A stretch of DNA of 64,000 nt, from assembly GCF_910592395.1 (NCBI RefSeq), contig NC_088324.1, forward strand, positions 11,124,953 through 11,188,952, read 5' to 3'. Below the pieces are notes generated by a model. The model was not told where the DNA came from. It searched no databases and saw only the letters and a list, made by a program, of their open reading frames with translations. This document shows, piece after piece, positions 55,503 through 64,000 of the stretch (position 1 is the stretch's first letter; every line of letters begins with the position of its first letter). The translations under genes were made by a program, and so were the position numbers. The DNA comes from Lineus longissimus (taxonomy: Eukaryota; Nemertea; Pilidiophora; Heteronemertea; Lineidae).

Positions 55503-58500
55503 CTGAAAAAGTTTAATGATGAGAAATTAGGATTGTGCAGACATGAATTTAATGAAGAGAGGCTCTTCACAGTCACTGTGTTATGATGGATTTTATATAC
55601 AGCCTAATTCAGCATAGACACTAATTACGCTTGGGACTCTAAAGATATTCTAAATAACTATCTGACTCACATGAGTTGTAACTGCAAAGTCTCCACAGCA
55701 GCCAGTGCCTCGTAAGCCCGCTGTGCATTTGGTGTCTCCTGCCGTGACTCTGGCAGCTGGAAACCACCAGCAGAAGGAGGTTTGTCTGGGCTCTGCTCAA
55801 GGCTCTTGAAGTGGGTGTTCCGATCGTAACCGATTGCCTGGACTCTTTCTAGTGACTCTGCTGGGCTTATCGGTTCGTTTGTTGGTTCTTCTGACTCTGG
55901 TTCCTCTGGGAGTGGGGCAGCTGCAGCCTCATCCTGCAGAACGAGAATTCATAGTAAAGTGTGCTAGCTTATGCTGAATTATCACATCACCTACATGTAT
56001 GATATTGGAAAGAACAAATAACATCGAATCACCATATATTTTAAGACAATTTGCTTCCAAGTAAAGTTGGTGAACCCTGCCTACCTGTTTATCAGCATCC
56101 TCCCCTTCAGCCTCCTCTCTAACGTCGGACAGAGAAGTGGCCGCAGGCTCCAAGGTGGGTGGTTCAGGGCTTTGGCTCACCTCTCCAGGTGGCACCTGGC
56201 TTTGGCTCGGATTGTCTGGTGGTAGCACTGGGCTTGGGCTTGGACTTGCTTGCTTGATGGAATCGAATGGAATAGCTGGGGTGGGCCCATCCACAACATC
56301 TTGCTGCTCACTTGGTTCTGGTGTTTGGGCCAGTTCTTCAGCTGGACCAGTTGGCACCGGAGTCAGGCCGCCTCCTGATAGAGCTATGTCAGACTTTTCT
56401 GATGCATGTCTTGATCTTTCTGATGCATGCCTCGATCTTTCTGAAGCTGGTATTTCTGAGACATCAGAGAAACCAGCACCTGACTGTAGGGAGAGCCCTC
56501 CCATACCCTGTGATGACTCTTGACCTGACCGGTCTGTCTGGCCATAGTCGGAGAATCCCATGTCACTGCGATCACCACCAGTATCCGAGGTCAGCCTAGT
56601 TCTTGATGTCTGAAAATTAAAAAACTCAAGTCAAATTTTAACTGAAGGAAAAAAGTACTTGGATAACTCACCACGGATGATACACTTCTGTTCCAGACCT
56701 TACATAGCAAGTGTCCTACTTTCACACTTGGGCTGCAGACTGATCAATTAGATATCTGGATAGATTTCTATGTCGTCACAATAAGACAAACAGCACATAC
56801 TTACATCTGGAACTGACAGCTTCTCATGGTCATAGTACATCGACTCCTTCCCTGTCTTAGACTCGGCAACCTTCATGCTACTTGTCGCAGGTCGGAACTC
56901 AATCATTTCTCCCGTCAACTCGTGCAACAACAAAATGGCCGTCTGGATCCATTCGTCCGACTCCGATTTCAAGTTCTGTAATTCTTTATACTCGTGATCT
57001 GCATTTTCTTCATGAGCGTCGACCTTTCTCTGCATGGCGTCTTTTACTATGTTATTGCAACATCTAGAAAGAAGAGAAAAGAAAAAGATGTGAGATATTT
57101 TGTAGCCCCAATGATAAGGTCGACCAGCCCAAACTTTACATAAGAGTATAAGCAAATTCCATTACTTTGAAGTAATGTGCTTTTGAAACAACAGACATTG
57201 CTCCGAAGTACTTACAGGCTAACATATCTTGTGAACGAATCCAGCCGCTCAAACAATGACTTGGCATTTGTCTGAAGGTCGCTGACACTGGTACTTCCCA
57301 GCAGCACCATCTCGTGAGCCTCAGCGGAGTTCGCCTCCATGTCTGGCGCTATCCGTAGCAACATTTGGACCATCCATTTCACCATCTCTGTGTGAAGTTG
57401 CGAGACCTGTTCAACGAGTTTAGCGTCTTCGCTGTCGATGCCATTGGTAGCAGACGACACCCATCTCTGTGTGACTTTGACAGCATCGATGTATTCAACA
57501 CTGGAAAAGAATACTAAATAGTTAATCTCACTTGACTTGCTGAGTGAAAAGAGTAACATGATATTGTTTTGAGAGCTGGTGACACCAAACTTACACTCAA
57601 CTTTCAACTAATAATCACTTTTTATTGACTTACTTTTTATGTTCTTTACCATCGACCTTGTCCTCTTCCTTTTGCGCGAGTCCAATACAGGCATGTGTCT
57701 CATCAATGGCGTTGATCCAATCTTCCAGCAGCTGATAGAAGCGAGTCCACTCAGCATCTGGCAGCGGGTTTGAACCGTGCAACACGGTGTTCAGACGCGT
57801 GTCCCAGGTCTCAAGGACATTGGACAGGTGGATGAAGCCTCTGGCCACACCTGAAATTGCAATGAAATGGAATTAGAATGCTATATCTAAATTTGGGTTG
57901 CTTACTGTTGTTTACTGTAGGGTTAAACTAGGACTTCCCAGTCAACTGGGTTTGTCCACCATACCTACCATTATCTCCTGTCAGACGAACTTGATACTGT
58001 TTCACAAGCTCCTCCACGCTGTCATTCATCTTCAACATGGCGTCATGGTCGGGATAGTTGGAGCCGTCTTCTCCGCGATGCCGATTGAAAACCTTCAACG
58101 CAGCGTCTGTCCATCCGTACATCTCATGTTTAATCTTCGTCAACTCTTCTTGCATACTTAACATTATGTCACCTCCAAATTTTTCCGTCTCTTCAGAGAG
58201 CATCTGAAATGCAAATTTGGAGATTCTTAAAAAAATATCCTGTAAGCAAGTTCTTTTGATCATTCCTGGAAGCAAGACCCATACAGATGATATTTTTTTC
58301 TTCTTATTGATTGTGCAAGTTTTCAGCAAAATAACCAAACAAAATTAGGCTCAATATTTGAAAGACTCAATAAATTTGTTTTAATATTTCTCAAGTCTGG
58401 GGCTCAGTCTAACAACACAATAATTTCCGATACAATAATGTAGCAAGATTTCGTTTAGCAACACTCAAATAGATGTACTCAATTAGTCAAAATATTAAAC

Positions 58501-61500
58501 ATTTTATGCTCAATGATTTAAGCCTCACTCATCCAAAAACATTCAAAAGGTTTTATTTATTTATTTTGGATTTCAATACAGAGATCATGCAGGCCTTGGT
58601 CATGGGCAGGGTCAATTACAAATTTAGGGTGATGCAAGGAAGGATTGGGACTAATTATTATATTTTCATCAAAAACCTATTAAAAATAGACTTTTATAAT
58701 AATTTTAGGTGTCAAAACTGACGACTGATTCAATTGGATATGCTGCTACTTGTACAATGAGATCAACAGTTTGATACTGGTACATGTATGTAGACTGTCT
58801 CATCAGATTTTAGCAAAATAAACCAAAGAAATAAATTAGAGAAGAAACTGAACTGCCTGAAAACTGATAGAGAAATGAAGAGTGTTCTCCACTTGTTATT
58901 TAGTAACGATAGCAGATTTTTTATTTGATTTTTGCGCGCGTACTGTGTTTCTTACTTCATGTAGTTGTTTTCTTTAATGAAAGTTTTATAATTTAAAGAA
59001 GAATCTGATGCAGTCACCAACGAGGTCCTTCAGCATTAGAAGTGGATTTCAATTTTAGACTCAATAAGAGTTTCAGAAGGGTTGGCAGGGCGGAAGGTAC
59101 AAAAGTGATCAAGCATGCGTCACAAGAGCGAACCAAATGTTCGACTTGTTTTTTTCAGGTGTGGAGAACACTGATATAAATAGTAACAGCTTGAAAAATA
59201 GCATACGGTTAATTTCAAATAATGATTAAGAACAAAAAAATCAAAATCAAACCAATGAAATGTTTTTAATGAACTTTTGACATAGATGATACTCTTGAAA
59301 ATCGTCACATATTGATGACAAAATCACAAAGCGATAAAATACATCCGAAGTCAACCTCACCATGTTGAAGTGATAGCAAACCTAGTGAATTTAAACAAAA
59401 AAAATTACTTTAAACTAAAGATACAATGTTTAGTCAGTTTTTCAATTATTTGACTCCTGTGTAGAGATAGACGGAATATTGACTCCCAGAGAAGCATTAT
59501 TAGACAACGATTTGTGGATATCAAATTGGCCATGGGACAAGGATCTGGGTTACAGGTTTCTGGGTAATTAGTTGTCATTAGTTCATCCTATAGATGCTCC
59601 AATGATCGAATATCATTGGGCATTTAAGCGTAGAGGGTGGGGGGGGGGCTTGATGAATTAATTTATAGTAGAATAACCATGAGCTTTCCAAGTCCATCAA
59701 CAACAGCCTGAAAGTCAAAATGAAATAAATTATGTGAAGAAAATGTTTGTGTGCATCAAACGTTGCATTTTAAATAGGTGTACATGTATACTATCTGTGT
59801 CTGTGTACAACTTCCACACTATCTTGAGCACCAAAATATTCTAACACCATAAACCCTCTCAAACAAAAAGTCACAGCAAATTAACCTGAAACTAGTGATA
59901 GATACTCCTGCTGCCAATCTGAACTTTAAAAGCAGTTTGTCCACCTCCCAGAATTTCAAAACTAGACAACTGCAGAAATGAGAGTGGCAACAAGAGTATA
60001 AAGGCCATGCAGGATGTCATTTTGTCATTCATTTTGGAAGTTAAACCATATCCTAGACCCCACTGATAGTGTGTGCAACATGAAGGACATCGCTTGGTTG
60101 ATGCTGCTGTAACATGTCAACACTGGCATCATTGAGCAGACGTCAAATGCGCCATGTGGGTGAATGACATGAATTTGACATCCAAAATGTGTCTTTTGTT
60201 CAGATGACGTCATCTGCCTGGCCTGTATAAATGAAAATAAAACATAAACAAACCGCTGGGGTGGAATCATCGATGATTATTTCTTTTTGTTCTTTTGCGC
60301 TCTGAGCAAGAAGAAAAAACATAAGGTGTAAATGATTGAATGGTTCTAATCTACTAAGAAAGGTGGATTCGGATTTCTGTGCCTTTGATTCAGAAACTGA
60401 GACTACAAAAGTTAGTGACTGAAATCCGAACACCTCTTTCCTGAATTGAAAAAGAGCAAACACAAACAAAAGATTTTGAGGATTTTCAATTGGCTGTGTT
60501 TACAGAAATGACTGCAACTGAATGAATCAAATGGAATGCACACATATCCTTACGCTACTATGAGATCTATTAGGTATAGGAAAATCTGGGATTTGTTTCA
60601 AAAACTCTTCTTGCAGGTTATCCATTCGCTGAGAAAAAGACAGTTCAATTAAGTTGGCACCCAATGTTAACATCTGAAACATTGACATTAGGCAGGTCTT
60701 GCACAGGACACATGAACCATGTAAATCCAACCTTACATCCCTAAAAGTATACAGAATGAGCAAAAGTCTATCTGAACTACCATTCAATGTCAAAAACAAT
60801 GGATTTATGAATACCACATCTGCCAAAGTATGAAATGGACATAACACTCTCTAGAAATCTCCCCTGTCATATACATACGTAATGTCAAACAAACACTTTC
60901 ATTTTGTTTCAATCAAAGCGTCTCTAGACCAGAGGAAAAGGTGCATTTCACATCCTTCTACTTTGAGATTGAACTAAAAATGATGGCCCACAGATAGTTA
61001 TACTCCTATGACAGCAGTTGACATGATCACCATGACAACAACATGCTTACCTCTTCCCAAGATTTGATAAAGTTGTAATATTCTGCCACCTTCTCCTTGT
61101 CAGGCACTTTGAGGATGTTACCTTCACGACCCCTGAAGCAAAGAGAAAGATTGTTGAAACACATAGTTTGGATTTATCTCCGACATGTGAGTTGAAAGGC
61201 GAGTTACAGAGACAATTTATCATCAGGTCGAATTCTTTGTTAAGCGTCATAAATCGACCCATACAGCTCCAAACTCAAAGGAGCTGAGATAACTTTCTGC
61301 ATTTGGTTTTTGTCACAAATATAAAAACTTGACAATGATATCACAATAAGAGTTCCATTGCAAAACACGGCATGCACAATATCCATATTTTTCTAGTTAA
61401 TCTTACCATGGGCATTGCCCATATAATGACTAATCTGTCCTCCAAATTTCAGAGCACTCGGGCCAACAGTAATGTACACAACATAAAAGGCATGAACTTC

Positions 61501-63798
61501 CAAAATACTCTTGTTTCACCAATCAAAAACTGCTTTATTGATTGCTAAAATTGAAACAGAGGCCAAGCGGAAACAAGACCTCATGACCATCAGACAAATT
61601 GGTGATGCCAACCGATTGTCTGTTCAAATCGAATGACGGTGTGCTCATTTGAGGGTTGACTTGAATATTCAGAAACCGTCTTATATTGCTTGGTGAAACT
61701 AGAGTATAAACAAGTCAAAGAACAAGCAACAGGCAAACAATTTAACAATGACATTCAAGCTACTGACAACCGTTTAAAGCGTCTTATTAATCACTGCAAT
61801 TCAATAACTTATATCAAAGATGCGAGCCTATATATTTTTGCTTATAGAAAGAGTCTATTGGATCCTTTTGCTGAACTTCTCAAAAGCACATGAATTAATT
61901 GCGCCATTGATTGATATGAACAACAACAAAATATTTTCTCTCTGACTGATAAAAAATGGAGAAGGCAGCTAGAAACCTAGACTTGACTTAAAACTACTTT
62001 TGGGATGAAATTTTGATGAAAAGATTAATTTTGAAGTGTGACATCTTGCAGATGATTTAGAAACCTGTGCATTACCGGTATTAAAAACTAATCATTGGTA
62101 ATGGGTGGAAAGATTTCATTGGGTAAAAGAGAGAATCAAAATGCTGTGGTTTATAGTTGGGTTGATTGGAGAAAAGTACTAAAAGGAGAAAAGCTTGACA
62201 TACAGCTACTTGTACCCTACTTAGGCGGAGGATCAGGGAAACAGTACTACGCTTGGACCGAGATGCTTGATGGAATGTAAATGAATTTGAAAAACATTGT
62301 ATGTGTTGGCTGAATCAGTCCCCCAGGATAGGATGCTGGTCAACTTAACATTGAACTTATTTGATCTGACCAAAATACAGTGAACCCTTTTATTTTCACC
62401 AACCAAAGAACCATTTTCATTGTTGGAAAATCCTTTTAGATGAAGGAATCAAAGGATAAGGAGTTTACAGACCTGAATTTCAAAGTCACCATCAAGCATC
62501 TTATGGATACTAGAACATGTAAACAAACTAGAACAGTGACAAAAACAGACAAGTTTTGGAATTGGGATCTCTGGTGATATGGTTAGTTACTTTTGTTTGT
62601 GATCAAGATGGGCCTTTTTTTGGAAAATAGATTTCTTTCGTGTTTTTTTTTCAGGTCTGAAATATAAGCAGGAGTTGAAAAGGATTAGCAAGGAAGCTGT
62701 GATGAAGATCAGGACCGTCCTACTCCATGGATAAGGAGCCTGCTACAGTTCTATTTGCATAATTAGCAACCATATGGGGGAGCTAAATTCGACTTTTGTC
62801 TAATCTCTTTCAAATTGTTTTTAAATCTCTAGTAAATTCTACTGCAGGGGGTATTTCAGTTTGCCAAGTTTAAGCTTGGGATAAATGCTACAATGAGTTG
62901 ATAAAATGAGCTTGATTATACCTCTTGGAAGAAGCTGAAAAAGATTTTCATTCAAAGCAAGAAAGAGCTTTGCGATGAAATCACCTACCCTATTCCCTCA
63001 CTCCTGCAATGCAATATGAAAAATACAAAAAATAAGACACAACGGAAAAAGGCAGAAAACACCCTTAACACACTTGGATATTTCAGCAAATAGCAAACCA
63101 CAATAAATAATACATTTTACTGTACTTGGATTTGAAGACAAAGCCTCAATGAATAATAATAATGAATGGATAAACAATCTGAAAATAACAGCTCATTCTG
63201 TTTTCATTTTCCAACGTTTTGAAAATACACAAGTTGCTTGTCAGCCATAGCATGTAGGTTTCCTGGAAGTGAATCGGGCTAGAAACGGGGATGAAATCAT
63301 AAACTGTGTTGGCAGACAAAGATTTCAGACACACCGGGACAGTGAAAGCGAATTCGCCAGTCTAACTTACATGTGTATTTTCTGAAAATCAATTCGGACT
63401 TGTTCCATTTCATGTTTGATCATCCTGAGTGCATCCCTCATGGTCTCATCGCGACGCTTCATGGTGAAATTAAAAACCTCCGACAAATCCCGCCAGCCAT
63501 CAACATGACCCTGCAACTTCGTCAGAATGCCGGTGTCTTGATCGCTCAAAAGGATAGTAAAGTGATTTGCTAATTTCTGCCACGCTTTTTCGCTGATGTG
63601 TAACCGCTTTGCCGTCTGGAGATTATGCTCCTCTGTGACTTTCAAAGCAAGGCTGTACGCCGCAGTGCTCCAGAGCTCTTTCTCATCGGTCAGCATGTTG
63701 ACCTGGAGTTCTAAACGGTTCCGCTGAAGTTCATAGAGGTCGTGGTATTCAGCGAGTAAACTTGAATTCTTTTGGGACTCAGCCAAGGCGTGCTTCAA
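55181..63798 (-). CDS. AXDND1: AXDND1-like coiled-coil gene, 3' portion (5' end outside window)
   Basis: Twelve consecutive exons splice in frame into 922 residues plus stop: 63371-63798, 61051-61132, 60554-60628, 60254-60301, 59678-59707, 57969-58203, 57634-57850, 57216-57500, 56805-57063, 56085-56609, 55671-55933 and 55181-55502. The product is helical and charged near its start (EYHDLYELQRNRLELQ, EKELWSTAAYSLALKV). It becomes Pro/Ser/Glu-rich and low-complexity towards the end and finishes in a Lys/Ser tail. AXDND1 (axonemal dynein light-chain domain-containing 1, linked to cilia and sperm) is my best match from memory of its helical region. The dynein light-chain-type domain itself is not visible and should lie upstream. 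The convergent stomatin neighbour supports the call. The alternative is another ciliary coiled-coil protein. Confidence 0.7.
55671..55933 (-). CDS. AXDND1: AXDND1-like exon, 263 nt
   Basis: Acceptor TTCTGCAG and donor GTGAGT, phase 0 in and 2 out. It begins DEAAAAPLPEEPESEEPTNE and ends in a helix, AYEALAAVETLQLQL, that continues into the last exon. Confidence 0.8.
56085..56609 (-). CDS. AXDND1: AXDND1-like exon, 525 nt, Ser/Pro/Glu-rich linker
   Basis: Acceptor TTTTCAG and donor CAG|GTAGGC, phase 0 on both sides (175 codons). It begins TSRTRLTSDTGGDRSDMGF. It contains a short tandem heptapeptide (ASERSRH, ASERSRH, then ASEKSD) at about 56390-56455 and then a Pro/Ser-rich stretch. It is probably disordered and fast-evolving. 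Confidence 0.8.
56805..57063 (-). CDS. AXDND1: AXDND1-like exon, 259 nt
   Basis: Acceptor TTTCTAG and donor GAT|GTAAGT, phase 2 in and 0 out. It encodes CCNNIVKDAMQRKVDAHEEN, then SDEWIQTAILLLHELTGEM and ends HEKLSVPD. Confidence 0.82.
57216..57500 (-). CDS. AXDND1: AXDND1-like exon, 285 nt
   Basis: Acceptor TTTCCAG and donor GTAAGT, phase 2 in and out. It encodes VEYIDAVKVTQRWVSSATNG, then LHTEMVKWMVQMLLRIAPD and SLFERLDSFTRYVS. Confidence 0.82.
57634..57850 (-). CDS. AXDND1: AXDND1-like exon, 217 nt
   Basis: Acceptor TTTCAG and donor GTAAGT, phase 1 in and 2 out. It encodes VARGFIHLSNVLETWDTRLN, then WTRFYQLLEDWINAIDE and ends in a Lys-rich stretch. Confidence 0.82.
57969..58203 (-). CDS. 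AXDND1: AXDND1-like exon, 235 nt
   Basis: Acceptor TTTCAG and donor GTAGGT, phase 0 in and 1 out. It starts MLSEETEKFGGDIMLSMQEE, continues with DAALKVFNRHRGEDGSNYPD and ends VRLTGDN. The region is helical and charged. Confidence 0.8.
58204..59677. other. AXDND1-like gene intron
   Basis: AT-rich, with a poly-G run at about 59636-59650. No exon recognised. Confidence 0.6.
59678..59707 (-). CDS. AXDND1: AXDND1-like exon, 30 nt (probable)
   Basis: Acceptor CTTTCAG and donor ATG|GTTATT, a weak donor. It encodes AVVDGLGKLM, phase 0 on both sides. It fits between its neighbours, but the small size and weak donor keep confidence moderate. Confidence 0.5.
60254..60301 (-). CDS. AXDND1: AXDND1-like exon, 48 nt
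   Basis: Acceptor TTGCTCAG and donor GCG|GTTTGT. It encodes SAKEQKEIIIDDSTPA. Phase 0 on both sides. Confidence 0.7.
60554..60628 (-). CDS. AXDND1: AXDND1-like exon, 75 nt
   Basis: Acceptor TTCTCAG and donor AGC|GTAAGG. It encodes RMDNLQEEFLKQIPDFPIPN then RSHSS. Phase 0 on both sides. Confidence 0.78.
61051..61132 (-). CDS. AXDND1: AXDND1-like exon, 82 nt
   Basis: Acceptor GCTTCAG and donor GAG|GTAAGC. It encodes GREGNILKVPDKEKVAEYYN then FIKSWEE, phase 2 in and 0 out. Confidence 0.8.
61133..62988. other. AXDND1-like gene intron
   Basis: AT-rich, no recognisable exon apart from the candidate microexon at its upstream edge. Short open frames at 61690 and 62095 on the plus strand are not recognised. 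Confidence 0.6.
62989..63003 (-). CDS. Candidate 15-nt in-frame microexon of the AXDND1-like gene
   Basis: A pyrimidine-rich stretch and acceptor TTGCAG precede 15 nt (GAGTGAGGGAATAGG), followed by donor GTAGGT. Inserted between the flanking exons it keeps frame (phase 2 in and out) and adds Ser-Glu-Gly-Ile-Gly after Met. The flanking exons also join in frame without it, so it could be optional or a coincidence. Confidence 0.3.
63371..63798 (-). CDS. AXDND1: AXDND1-like exon (first in window), helical
   Basis: Acceptor TTTCCAG at 63799 and donor GTAAGT below 63371, phase 0 in and 2 out. It encodes 142 codons starting LKHALAESQKNSSLLAEYHD and ending RIDFQKIH. The segment is strongly helical, with repeated Glu, Leu and Lys. 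Earlier exons lie right of the window. Confidence 0.8.
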
Positions 63799-64000
63799 CT
63801 GGAAAAAGAATAATTCATTTTAGTATCATAAGTTGTGTTCTCCATTCGGTTTTCTTTTGGTGTGGTGGTAAGCTTAGAGTGTTGCTTGAAATAGGAGAAA
63901 GTTCAAATGTAGACTGGAGCCAAGCACATGTGTGTCAACACATGAGCTAGCTCCCACAGACGTTGAAAGCACGGGAGCCCCTACAGAAACGAGACTGAGC

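Overview
The window looks like an animal nuclear genome, probably a marine invertebrate (mollusc, brachiopod, annelid, echinoderm and hemichordate are all possible; I cannot choose). It has short exons bounded by GT-AG introns, AT-rich introns, scattered TA-flanked MITEs, tRNA-derived SINE-like pieces, and no operons or bacterial-style genes. Almost all coding sequence belongs to two gene families. Everything here is read from exon borders, phase and protein similarity. No transcript evidence was available.

Layout: (1) Positions 1-26,422, minus strand: stomatin-family gene A. It has up to four candidate first exons (26.4, 23.5, 22.2 and 19.6 kb), a hairpin exon at 18.9-19.0 kb, and three tandem versions of one 83-nt exon (10.6, 10.1, 9.2 kb). 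Its remaining exons lie beyond the left edge. (2) 27,669-32,945, minus strand: stomatin-family gene B, complete, about 346 aa, with two tandem versions of a 79-nt exon only 45 nt apart. (3) 34,018-52,508, plus strand: stomatin-family gene C, complete, about 280-310 aa, with up to five candidate first exons and two alternative terminal coding exons. (4) 55,181-63,798, minus strand: the 3' portion (about 922 codons) of a coiled-coil gene that I identify as AXDND1-like. It converges on gene C.

The main observation is that three neighbouring stomatin/MEC-2/podocin-type paralogues each carry a tandem exon duplication in a different segment of the same protein. Gene A varies the start of the SPFH domain, gene B the segment entering the C-terminal helix, and gene C the C-terminal oligomerisation segment. 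The internal duplicated exons have lengths (83 and 79 nt) for which only one copy per transcript keeps the frame. Genes A and C also appear to vary their cytosolic N-termini through several first exons that all end in phase 1. If transcribed as predicted, the cluster would let a few genes make many stomatin oligomer subunits. Stomatins typically oligomerise under the membrane and tune ion channels.

The tail-to-tail pairing of a stomatin-family gene with an AXDND1-like gene matches my recollection of the human NPHS2 (podocin)-AXDND1 arrangement, which suggests old microsynteny. The rest is introns and intergenic DNA: at least six copies of one MITE family, a 1.15-kb inverted repeat in gene B, a small palindrome-rich element upstream of gene A, a perfect 208-bp tandem duplication, and a tandem array of splice-donor-like sites just after one gene C first exon.
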